Assembly: GCF_000687795.1 (NCBI RefSeq) | Contig: NZ_JHXT01000001.1 | Location: 1-64,000 of the forward strand | DNA from: Mycoplasma testudinis ATCC 43263 | GTDB lineage: Bacteria > Bacillota_I > Bacilli_A > Mycoplasmatales > Mycoplasmoidaceae | Reading direction: 5' to 3' | DNA length: 64,000 bases | Part shown: one piece after another, positions 1-10,162 of the stretch | Numbering within the stretch: position 1 is the first letter of the stretch | Layout: every line of letters starts with the position of its first letter | Position numbers and translations under genes: made by a program | The notes under the pieces: generated by a model | Databases searched by the model: none | The model's input: only the letters and a program-made list of their open reading frames with translations | What the model was told of the DNA's origin: nothing

Positions 1-1
1 C

Positions 2-304
2 AAAAACACGATTGTTAATAAAATAAAATCATTGATTGAATGAAAACAATATTTTATGATTCAAAAGAAGATGAAACATCAAACGGGAGGTCATTCGCTT
101 ATAAGAATATTACAACACGCTCAACTTTCGTCTGCCAAAAAATTAGACCAAAACTATCAAGTTGTGTATAATTTTTCAAATCAAAAAAGTAATATTATAG
201 AAACAGAAACTATAACTTATAAAAGTGGATCAAAGGGATTGCTAAAAACAAAAATGTTAGAGGGATATTTCATCAATTATTCCTTAGATAATACAATTCA
301 CTAA
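2..304 (+). CDS. C-terminal part of an unrecognised protein (starts before the window)
   Basis: The frame is open from the first base of the window, reading through one TGA (Trp) at 41-43, and ends at TAA 302-304. About 100 residues are visible. They are basic and polar, with no signal peptide or membrane segment and no motif I recognise. An in-frame ATG at 56 exists but has no ribosome binding site, so I treat the gene as entering from the left. It converges with the minus-strand operon that ends at 411. Confidence 0.45.
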
Positions 305-356
305 CTGTTCTTCTACCACCTATTTATTTTATGAAACCTTTAAGTAAAAAAGCAAT

Positions 357-389
357 GATTAAAAGAAGAGTAAAAATATCCTTTTAATC
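357..389. terminator. Possible bidirectional hairpin between convergent genes
   Basis: A perfect 9-bp inverted repeat (GATTAAAAG at 357-365, CTTTTAATC at 381-389) with a 15-nt loop lies between the convergent gene ends at 304 and 411. It is AT-rich and has only a short T run, so termination is a guess. Confidence 0.3.
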
Positions 390-410
390 AAATTTCTTTA
401 AAGCAACAAA

Positions 411-1469
411 TTAAATATCAATTTTCGTTAAAACTTCATCAATCAACTTGGTAATTTCGCTTTTTTTAACAGCAGGCGAAGAAACATCGTGATTAAGACT
501 TCGATAAACGTATTCAACAATTTCTTGAGCAAGTAAAACTGGATCTAACTTAGGATGTTTTGGATAATAAAACAAAGCGATTCGATCAGCAATACTAATT
601 GCTAACGAAGTAAGAGAAGGTTCATCAGCAACTAACTCGCTAAGCGTTTGACTAACAGTTTCAAAAAAAGTAATCGTTTCTTGAGAAGAAATTTGACCAC
701 CAATAACAGCTTTAGTAGTTTGTTTGGTGTTAGGGTTATGAATTTCTATTTCAATTCCATTAAATTCTGGAATTTTTGAAAAGATGTCAAACATATAAAC
801 TTTCCAATGACTTTCGGTTTGAGAAGAACTAAAGTAAGGGGCAATAAAAGCAAATTGTTCACGAGAAAAAAAGCCTTGGGGTTTATTTAAAGCAACTTCA
901 AGAAGAGTCAAATTTGCTGGAAAATTACTGAATGCTTTTTCAATAAGTGCAGATGCACTTAAATGGCCTCATGAGTCTTCTTGATGTTTGTTCAAAATTT
1001 GAAAAATAACATTTTCAAACGAATGCATCGCATCTTCTACTTCTTTAGGAATATATGGCATTTCTAATTCCTCTTCAATTAGTGCAACTGCTTCTTTAAG
1101 TTTCTTTTGCTCAATATTTTCTTTAATCATTACAAAAATTTGACGGTAATAACTATACCCGGCAATATCTTTAGAATCGTTTAATTTATCATAATTGGAA
1201 AGAATTTCGTCAGCTGATAATTCTACTGTTTCATCAACTAAATCACTAAGTGGCATTGAATAAACTTGACTGGGGTCATCAATATATTTTTGAGCATAAT
1301 TATCAATCATTTTCTCAACTTTTAAATATTCTGATTCGTTTATTGGCTGGCTACCTTCTGATTCATCTTTTTTGATGGCGCCAGATTTTAAACTATTATC
1401 ACTTACTTGATTATGTTTCTTAGAAATTCTTTTTTTAGGTGTTGATGATTTATTTTCGGTCTTTTTCAT
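411..1469 (-). CDS. Conserved-position hypothetical protein downstream of fur
   Basis: About 352 residues, rebuilt across the TGA codon at 969-971. The N-terminus (residues 1-40) is Lys/Ser-rich and the rest is acidic and probably helical. No membrane segment or catalytic motif is visible. The ATG at 1469 lies inside the end of fur (20-nt overlap), so translation is probably coupled. From memory of the M. genitalium/M. pneumoniae order (L21, Prp, L27, nfo, Fur, hypothetical), this sits where MG237/MPN330 would be. That is a positional inference; function is unknown. Confidence 0.75.
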
Positions 1470-1914
1470 TTTTGTTCTTCTTATGACTTGTGGCCACTAA
1501 ATAATAATCGTGGACATCTATTTTATTAGATTTAAAAAATAAACTAATTTGTTTTGCTAGTTTGTCTGGAAATGGCAAAGTACTAAACGAAGCATTTTTT
1601 GTATTAAAAAAATAAGCGTGCTCGTGAGAATCGTGCCGAATATTAAAATAAATTTTAAAAGTATTAACTTCTAAAAACGCTTGAACTAAACCAAGTTTCA
1701 CAAAAGAATGCAAAGTGTTATAAACACTTGCTGTATTAGGCTTTGATCCTTCAGTAGATTCCATATGACTAATTAAATCCTCAACAGTATGTCATCCTTG
1801 ATGATCAATTAAACATTTTAATACTGATTTTCTTTGGCTTGTAACCCGCATCTTTTGAGAAGTTAATTTATCTATATAAAAATCCAGTTTATGATTATTT
1901 TCGTAGTCTCGCAT
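1450..1914 (-). CDS. fur: Fur-family metal-responsive repressor
   Basis: 154 residues. Residues about 20-85 form the winged helix typical of Fur (MRVTSQRKSVLKCL, then SVYNTLHSFVKLGLV). A His cluster HDSHEH at 94-99 fits the Fur metal site. The CxxC pairs that bind structural zinc in many Fur proteins are absent. The start ATG 1912-1914 was chosen because AGGAAA lies just upstream and it sits 10 nt after the nfo stop. One TGA (Trp41) interrupts the frame under the standard code. It probably senses Fe, Zn or Mn; which one cannot be read from sequence. Its 3' end overlaps the next gene. Confidence 0.85.
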
Positions 1915-1924
1915 GGCAGATTTC

Positions 1925-2821
1925 CTAAGCCTTTATTTTTTTATCGCTAGCTGCAAATGGGTTAGTGAATTTTTGTTTTTTAAGCATTTCAATTTCAACG
2001 GCATATGGTGGTTTGTCATCAACATAAGGGGTTTCTAAAATAACAGGTAATCCCAAAAATTTCTCATGATATAAAAGGTTCAGCAAATTTTCGAACCCAA
2101 TGTGACCATACCCTATATTAGCATGACGGTCTTTGTGGGCTGATATGAAATTTAAAGAATCATTAAAGTGAACTACTTTAATTCGTTCAAAACCTACTTC
2201 TTTGTCGATTTGTGCAACCAATTTATCAACATCAGATAAATCATATCCAGCATCATGAATATGGCATGTATCTAAACAGATTCCTAACCGTTGATTATTT
2301 TTAGTCTTTTCAATAATATCATGAAGTTGTTTAAAATCTCTTCCGATTTCATTGCCTTTACCAGCCATTGTTTCCAAGCAGATAATGACATCTTGCGTTT
2401 TTGCAATTACAGTGGTTAAACTTTGAGATAAAAATTCAATTGCTGCTTGTGAAGTTGTATTGACGGCTGAACCAGGATGTAAAACTATATATTTTGCTCC
2501 TAATGCCTTAGTTCGTTCAACTTCTTTAATAAAAAAATCAACACCAAATGCCCTTTTTTGTTCGTCAACAGAAGCCAAGTTAATAATGTATGGAGCGTGA
2601 ATTATTATACTACTTAAGTCACAACCGTTTTCTCGCCACAGCTTTTGAGCATCAGTTATCTTCATTTCATTGATATTTTTACGAATTGTATTTTGTGGTG
2701 GGCCAGTATAGATCATTAAAGCATTAGCCTGATAAGACAACGCTTCTTGAACGCTTCCTAAAAAATAATTGGGTGCTTTCATCATTACATGTGACCCTAA
2801 AATTAATTCGTTTTTTTTCAT
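1925..2821 (-). CDS. nfo: Endonuclease IV (AP endonuclease)
   Basis: 298 residues, normal family length. It cleaves the backbone 5' to abasic sites in base-excision repair. Family signatures are visible: GSHVMMKAP at the N-terminus, IIIHAPYIINLA, YIVLHPGS, ICLETMAG, LGICLDTCHIHDAGYD and VVHFNDS. These carry the His, Glu and Asp ligands of the trinuclear metal centre. The start ATG at 2821 is 11 nt after the upstream gene's stop. It is part of the operon running from rplU to 411. Confidence 0.95.
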   Translation of the reverse strand: MKKNELILGSHVMMKAPNYFLGSVQEALSYQANALMIYTGPPQNTIRKNINEMKITDAQKLWRENGCDLSSIIIHAPYIINLASVDEQKRAFGVDFFIKEVERTKALGAKYIVLHPGSAVNTTSQAAIEFLSQSLTTVIAKTQDVIICLETMAGKGNEIGRDFKQLHDIIEKTKNNQRLGICLDTCHIHDAGYDLSDVDKLVAQIDKEVGFERIKVVHFNDSLNFISAHKDRHANIGYGHIGFENLLNLLYHEKFLGLPVILETPYVDDKPPYAVEIEMLKKQKFTNPFAASDKKIKA

Positions 2822-2832
2822 AATATTCTCGT

Positions 2833-3339
2833 TTAAAATTCAATATACTTGACGGCTTGAAGACCTTTATCAAAAGGATGTTTTTCTTTTTTAAAAAAGG
2901 TTACTAAATCACAAAATATTTTAATCGTGCTGTCCATGTGATGACCACTAATAAAGACATATTTATTTTGACTGATTTCTTTAAGAAAAGTACAAAATTG
3001 CCGAGAACTCATGATTTTATTTGTCACCAAATCCAAGGCCTCATCCAATATAATATAAGAATAAGAAGAAGCATTATCTAAAACGTATTGAATCCCTTTT
3101 TGGGCATTAGCAATTACCTGTTGCCTAGCCTTTAAATCCTTTGTTCAAATAAATGCTTTAGTTTTTTGCAATAATTTAACTTTTAAACCAAGTTTTGCAA
3201 AACTAATGTCTTCGCTGGTTGGCTTTCCTTTAAAAAAACGGACAAAAAAAACGGGTTGTTTGGACGCCAAAAGGCGCAAACATAATCCGTTTAAACAAGA
3301 TGTTTTTCCTTGGCCATAGCCATAATAAGCATAAACCAT
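2833..3339 (-). CDS. CobA/CobO-type corrinoid adenosyltransferase-like P-loop protein
   Basis: 168 residues once the TGA at 3142-3144 is read as Trp. It starts with a P-loop (GYGQGKTS, residues 7-14), continues with FVRFFKG, has a Walker B-like YIILDEALD, and ends with a segment (HPFDKGLQAVKYIEF) that matches the C-terminal HAFDAGVKAQ.GIDY region of CobA/BtuR. The family transfers adenosyl from ATP to cob(I)alamin or corrinoids. No corrinoid pathway is known to me in mollicutes, so the substrate is open. It is spaced 11 nt from rpmA and 11 nt from nfo, within the operon. A diverged ATPase with another role is the alternative. Confidence 0.75.
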
Positions 3340-3350
3340 TGTGGAAAAAA

Positions 3351-3656
3351 TTATTCTACTTTAGAAGGGACAATTTCGACCTTAGTTTTAGCTGCGCCAA
3401 ATTTCGTATAACGAACTGTACCTTCAGCTTTAGCAAACAATGTGTCATCAGTACCTTGACCAACATTTCTTCCTGGTCAAATTCGGTTACCACGTTGGCG
3501 GTAAATAATTTGACCAATTTTCGCATGTTGACCATCAGCTAATTTAGCACCTAAAAATTTAGGGTTAGAGTCACGACCATTTTTGGTTGAACCAACACCC
3601 TTTTTTGATGCAAAATATTGCAAATCAACTGTCAATCAAATTTTTTTGTTATTCAT
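3351..3656 (-). CDS. rpmA: 50S ribosomal protein L27 with cleavable N-terminal extension
   Basis: 101 residues, two TGA Trp codons. The core ([16 protein letters not shown], then [18 protein letters not shown]) is clearly L27. Upstream of ASKKG lies the extension WLTVDLQYF. This matches the N-terminal peptide that Firmicutes L27 carries and that the protease Prp removes, cutting before the Ala of .FASKKG. L27 helps place tRNA at the peptidyl transferase centre. It lies directly after prp in the operon. It was missing from a standard-code frame list because of UGA. Confidence 0.96.
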
Positions 3657-3667
3657 AATGTAATTCC

Positions 3668-3976
3668 TTAAATAATTATTTCACGTGAGCTGTTGATGAT
3701 TTTGATATAGTTTGGATAAACTTTAGCAATCGCTTCAATTTGCGTTTGCATCACTTGTAATGCAACAAGTTTGTCATAATCACTATTTTTTAATTCAAAT
3801 AAAAAGATGTTATTTTTTTCGACACGTTGGATATTGATGTCTTTGGGATCATATCAATTCAATCCGCCTAAAACAATTCCGCTAATTGCAGCACAAACAA
3901 TATCATCACCTTTCGGTGCGAAAAAAGCATGACCTTCAATCTTAATGCCACCGGCATAAAAGGTGATAGCTAACAT
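3668..3976 (-). CDS. prp: Ribosomal-processing cysteine protease Prp
   Basis: 102 residues with one TGA (Trp). The region GHAFFAPKGDDIVCAAIS holds the conserved His and Cys that form the catalytic pair of the Prp (YsxB-like) family. Prp trims the N-terminal extension of L27 during ribosome assembly. The gene lies between rplU and rpmA, its standard position in Firmicutes and Mollicutes. The ATG at 3976 is 2 nt after the rplU stop. The substrate site is visible in the neighbouring L27. Confidence 0.92.
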
Positions 3977-3978
3977 TT

Positions 3979-4290
3979 TTATTCCTTGCTTGATTCAACG
4001 ATTTTAATAATTTTTAGTTTTGTATAAGGTTGACGATGACCATATTTTCGCATATGGTGTTTTTGACTAAGGTGTTTGATCACATTAATCTTTTTTTGCT
4101 TACCTTGCTTTTCAATTTTACAAACGACAGTAGCACCAGGTAAAGTTGGCCGTCCAACTTTAGTGTTAATTGCTAAAACTTTGTTAATGATAATTTCATC
4201 ACCAACTTCTCCAGCAATTTTTTCTACAAAAATTTCGTCATTTTCACGAACCAGATATTGCTTGGCTCCGGCAGCTATAATTGCAAACAT
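3979..4290 (-). CDS. rplU: 50S ribosomal protein L21
   Basis: 103 residues, full length for L21. It begins MFAIIAAGAKQYLVRENDEI and ends with the KHHMRKYGHRQPYTKLKI segment typical of the family. It binds 23S rRNA domain II early in assembly. It is the first gene of a probable seven-gene operon (rplU, prp, rpmA, CobO-like, nfo, fur, hypothetical). GGAGGAAATA lies just upstream of the ATG. Confidence 0.96.
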   Translation of the reverse strand: MFAIIAAGAKQYLVRENDEIFVEKIAGEVGDEIIINKVLAINTKVGRPTLPGATVVCKIEKQGKQKKINVIKHLSQKHHMRKYGHRQPYTKLKIIKIVESSKE

Positions 4291-4299
4291 TTATTTCCT

Positions 4300-4349
4300 C
4301 CAGAATAGACTCGTTTGTCTGGTGTTTTATAAAAAAACTTAAAACCAGG
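4300..4349 (-). promoter_or_regulatory. Possible L21-type leader RNA
   Basis: The transcribed leader of rplU contains two overlapping inverted repeats. CTGGTTTT pairs imperfectly with AAAACACCAG. The same ACCAGAC can also pair with GTCT..TCTGG just before the ribosome binding site. Mutually exclusive hairpins fit an autoregulatory ribosomal-protein leader, as known for L21 operons in Firmicutes. I cannot test covariation, so this is an inference. Confidence 0.35.
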
Positions 4350-4350
4350 A

Positions 4351-4378
4351 TGAATACGGTTGAATCTGTTTATGTCAA
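4351..4378 (-). promoter_or_regulatory. Promoter of the rplU operon
   Basis: TTGACA at 4373-4378 (read on the minus strand) and TATTCA at 4351-4356 are separated by 16 nt, placing the start of transcription just upstream of the leader. Nothing gene-like was seen between 4379 and the dnaK terminator at 4597. Confidence 0.5.
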
Positions 4379-4596
4379 ATAATTAAACAAATAGTAACTA
4401 TTTAGATAATTAGACATAGTATTTTAACATAAAGCAATTTTTAGTTGAATATCAAATTACTTCTTTTTTTGCAATTTAAAAAAATTATTATGAAAATCTC
4501 TTTAATCAGATTAATAATTTGAAATTCAATTTTCGGATATTTTTTGTTTAAAAGCTAATTTCATGTTTATCTAATCAAACTTTAGTTTACAAAAAT

Positions 4597-4630
4597 AAAA
4601 AACCTCACGCTATCTTGCATGAGGTTTTTT
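4597..4630 (-). terminator. Rho-independent terminator of dnaK
   Basis: An 11-bp perfect stem (AAAAAACCTCA / TGAGGTTTTTT) at 4597-4607 and 4620-4630, with a T run on the minus strand, lies about 30 nt after the dnaK stop. Confidence 0.85.
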
Positions 4631-4660
4631 AAAGGATTTATAGCTGACTCGGTAAGAGAA

Positions 4661-6472
<1,812 letters not shown>

Positions 6473-6520
6473 TTAAATAAAGCACTATTTTGATGTACTT
6501 AAATCTAATTTACGATGATA

Positions 6521-6571
6521 ATTATATACTATTTTTGTAAAAAATTAGCACTCAATACAAAAAAGTGCTAA
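6521..6571 (-). promoter_or_regulatory. CIRCE operator and promoter of dnaK
   Basis: TTAGCACTC, 9 nt, AAGTGCTAA at 6545-6571 is the CIRCE inverted repeat with one mismatch from the consensus GAGTGCTAA arm. HrcA binds it in other bacteria. A TATAAT box (attata at 6521-6526 on the plus strand) lies just downstream on the minus strand, so bound HrcA would cover the -35 region. Confidence 0.85.
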
Positions 6572-6618
6572 AAAATTGAAATATTTTGTTTTCTGTGTTC
6601 GAAAATCAAATAATTTAA

Positions 6619-7788
6619 TTAAATTCCGTTTTGTGCAAGAACAGTTTGAATTATTTCTAATCATTTTTTTTGAAAATTTATTGAGTCAAATTCTTTTTTA
6701 CAATAAATCGTATTTTTGACCAACTGTTCATATTCAGAAAAATTAGCTAATAAATTATTGATCATTTTAGCAACATCTTCAGCATTAGCATTTTTGTCGT
6801 ATAAGCATCCATTTTTAAATTTGGTTAAGAAGGGTGCATCCGTAAAACTATTGCGTAATGCTAAAGGTGTATTATTTGCAATAGTTTCTACTGCCGCGAA
6901 CGGAAATCCTTCAGATTGACTAGTAATTAAAGTTAAACTAGATTCGTCAAAAATATTTGCCAATTCATTTCGATTATAAGGACCTTTGAATGTTAAATTA
7001 GGATATTTCTTGATCATATCGGGTCAAAAAGGACCATAAACAACAACTCTTTTATTCAAATGAGCAGCAATCTCATTAGCTAAATCAACCCGTTTATAGG
7101 CTAGGTCGGTCGCCCTACCTAGTCAACTAATTGGCTTTTCATACTTAGCTTTAATATCAATGGCATCGTTTTGGTTAATTGGTGTGCATAAATGATTTAA
7201 GAAAATTTGAAGTCTTGCATTCTTTTTTGTTTTTTTCGAAAAATAACGATTTTTAGAAAATTCACTAAACAAAACCTTTCGATGATAAGAATTGTAAGGA
7301 AAATGCAAACGTAGCAAAAATTTTAAAATTAACCTAGGAAAATAATAAATCTTTTTTGCATACGCCAAATCAAGATGCTGCACTCATATTATTCGCGGAT
7401 GATCTTTATCACTCAAAGCACATTGAACAGTTGAAGAATCAATAATTAAATCGTAATTAGAAGCAATTTTTTTCAAATCTTTTCTTTGTCAAGATAAAGT
7501 TTTGAAATCAGCAAAGGCTTCTTGCATTCTTTGTTTAAATGAACCACGATAGTTGGATTCAACGCTTTCAGATAGCAAAAACTGACGCTTAGGTTGCAAA
7601 TCATGAACAAATTCAAATCTTTCACAAACCTTCTTTTGGACATTTTGACAAGTAGAATATTCGTAAACTTCATATCCGGCTTGATGTAAAATTTTCATCA
7701 GATCACGATTGTATGTTTCTACCCCGCCAGCATAATTATGGTTTTGAATATCAATTAACAATATTTTTACAGGTTTTTTATTTTCCAT
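6619..7788 (-). CDS. Glycosyltransferase, GT4 family (copy 1)
   Basis: 389 residues after joining four frames across TGA codons. The N-terminal domain has the GT4 acceptor-side start NYAGGVETYNRDLMKILHQAGYEVYEY. The C-terminal nucleotide-sugar domain has the EX7E motif in SQSEGFPFAAVETI. No membrane segment is evident, so it is a cytosolic or peripheral enzyme. It is closely similar over its full length to the next gene (shared WVQHLDLAYAK, VHFPY or LHFPYN, R.V.ERVDFANE-type blocks), so the two are a tandem duplication. The sugar donor and acceptor cannot be told; glycolipid or capsule synthesis is likely. Confidence 0.85.
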
Positions 7789-7890
7789 TATTGATTACTT
7801 TTCTTTATATTCATTAATATAGATTAATGTAATATTAGGGTTTTATTTTTAAATGATTAAAATTGCAATAGCAAAATGAATTGTGGTTGC

Positions 7891-9039
7891 TTATTCATTC
7901 ATAACTTCTTCTACTATTTTAATTCACTTTTTTTCAAATTTCTTAATATCAAAATACTTTTTACAAGCTATTGTGTTATTGACAAGTTTTTCATAAAGAA
8001 TCGGGTCATTTAAAATCTCTTTCAAAATACCCGCGATTTTTTGTGGTTTTCATTTCCGATTACACAAAACACCATTATCTCATTGATTTAAGAAAGGCGC
8101 ATCGGTAAATGTATTTCTCAAAATTAAAGGTGTATTATTGGTAATCGCTTCTACACCCACATAACTAAAACCTTCAGAGTCACTGGTGATTAAGCTTAAA
8201 GAAGTTTCGTTAAAAAGCTGTGCCAACTCGTTTATTTGATAAGGACCACAAAAATTCAGATATTTATATTTTTTAGGCTGCCAATCATAGTGCGTTCCAT
8301 AAATGTTAATTTTTTGGCCTAGGTGTTTAGCAATTTCATTAGCAAAATCAACTCGTTTATTACGCTCATCTGTTGCTCGTCCAAATCAACCTATTGGACA
8401 TTTTATTTTTTTACTTATATCAACATTATCATCAGGATTTATTTCGCTACACAAATTGTTTAAATAAATTTTCAAGTTCTTATTTTTGGGTTTTTCGAAA
8501 GGAAAATAACGGTCTTGAGAATAATGCGAATACAAAACTTTACGATGAAAAACATCATATGGAAAGTGAACTTTTGTAATTAAATTTCCTATTAAACGCG
8601 GAAGGTAGACAACATGTTTTGCATATGCTAAGTCAAGGTGTTGGACCCAAATAACTTTTGGATGTAAACGGTCACTCAAAGAAGATTGAACTGGAGAAGA
8701 ATCAATTACTAAATCAAAGTCTTTAGCAATTAAAGGCAACTGCTGCCGTTGATACTTTAAAGTTTTAATGTCTTTAGGAATTTTTTTAATTTTTGTTCAT
8801 AAAGTTCGCGTAAAGTTTTTTGGTGTATCAATTAGTCTTACAGTCCGGTCAACTTTGTAAATATGAACAAAAGGTAATGGATCACAAACTTGCGCATGAA
8901 TATTTTCATATGTCGCATATTCATAAATCTCGTAACCAACGTCATATAAAATTTTCATCAATTGACGGCAGTAAGTTTCTAAACCGCCGGCAAAATAATG
9001 GTTCTGCTGAACAATAAATAAAATTTTCTTATTAGCCAT
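7891..9039 (-). CDS. Glycosyltransferase, GT4 family (copy 2)
   Basis: 382 residues, paralogue of the gene at 6619-7788. It opens with KKILFIVQQNHYFAGGLETYCRQLM. Its C-terminal EX7E motif is SDSEGFSYVGVEAI. TGA codons at about 8383 and 8794 are Trp. An approximately 100-nt AT-rich gap with possible -10 boxes separates it from copy 1, so each copy may be transcribed on its own. The divergence of the N-terminal halves, which contact the acceptor, hints at different acceptors; that is inference. Confidence 0.85.
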
Positions 9040-9223
9040 AGTTTCCTTATTGTATTATTTTGATTAAAATTACATAGAAAAATTAACTTAAAAAATAATC
9101 GAAATATATTCAAAATTTTCGATGGACTTATGTTAACATTATTTACAAAAAATTTATAATACCTAACCAGATGCAAATAATACATAATTAACTTAATACT
9201 AATTTTAGATAACAAGATTAAAT

Positions 9224-10162
9224 ATGACCCATAATCAAAACGAATTTAAAGAACAAACATTTACAATTATCATTCCAGCTTATAACAGTGCAGCATATAT
9301 TGATAAAGCTCTTAATTCAATCTATGACAATAATTATTCAAAGAATTTATTTGAAGTATTAGTTGTGGATGATGGATCAAATGATGATACCCAATTAAAA
9401 GTTCAAACTTTAATGCAAAAACATGAAAACCTTTTTTTATTTAAAAAAACAAACGGAAATTGAGGCTCAGTAATCAATTTTGTTAAACAACAAAAATTAA
9501 TTAAAAACAAATATGTCGTTGTTTTGGATTCGGATGATCAATTAGATAAAAACTTTTTTAAAATGGTAAATAAAAAAATTAAGAATGCAGATGTGTTAAT
9601 GTGTGGGGTAAAAATTCAAGGCAAAAATTTTAAATATCACTGTGATCCTTATTGATTTTTTTCTCGAAATTTACCCAATCAACAAAACCGTTTCACAATG
9701 TCGTTCGTTCCATTTTCAATAATTACTAAAACCGATATATTTATGCAAACCATTCCATTAACTGAAAATGTTTCATTTCAAGATACTTTACTTTTTTACA
9801 ATATTTTAAAAATTGCTAAAACGGTTCGATGAACATCAGCAAGTGCTGGGTATTATTGACGTTCTCGTCCAGGCAATACTATGACCAGTTCATGGAGTGA
9901 AAAACGTTTTCATGATGAAACTCAATTGCATCAGGATTTACAAAAAATTGATTTAGCTCATCATGCTATTTGACGATTTTTATTAAATGGCTATAAACAA
10001 AAAGCTATAGAAAAGCAATATAAACTAGAATTGTCTAAAAAACCAGATGCAAAATGCTTACCATTTTGGCTTCGTCCAATTTTTTGAATAATGTATTTAT
10101 TTTACTTAAAGAAACTAATTAAATACGTACCAAAAGAAAATCAGCAGACAAACAGCAACTAG
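9224..10162 (+). CDS. Glycosyltransferase, GT2 family
   Basis: 312 residues with several TGA Trp codons. The GT-A fold signature is clear: FTIIIPAYNSAAYIDKALNS, VLVVDDGSNDDT, and the metal-binding DXD-like YVVVLDSDDQLD. A hydrophobic stretch near residues 275-295 (LRPIFWIMYLFYLKKLIKY) may seat it on the membrane. It is divergent from the two GT4 genes and convergent with the large membrane protein; the two stop codons overlap in the 4-base palindrome CTAG. It is probably part of a surface glycolipid or polysaccharide set. Confidence 0.87.

Noticed and set aside
4076-4342. An 88-codon plus-strand frame across rplU and its leader
   Set aside because: It is the complement of a clear L21 gene with its promoter and ribosome binding site on the other strand.
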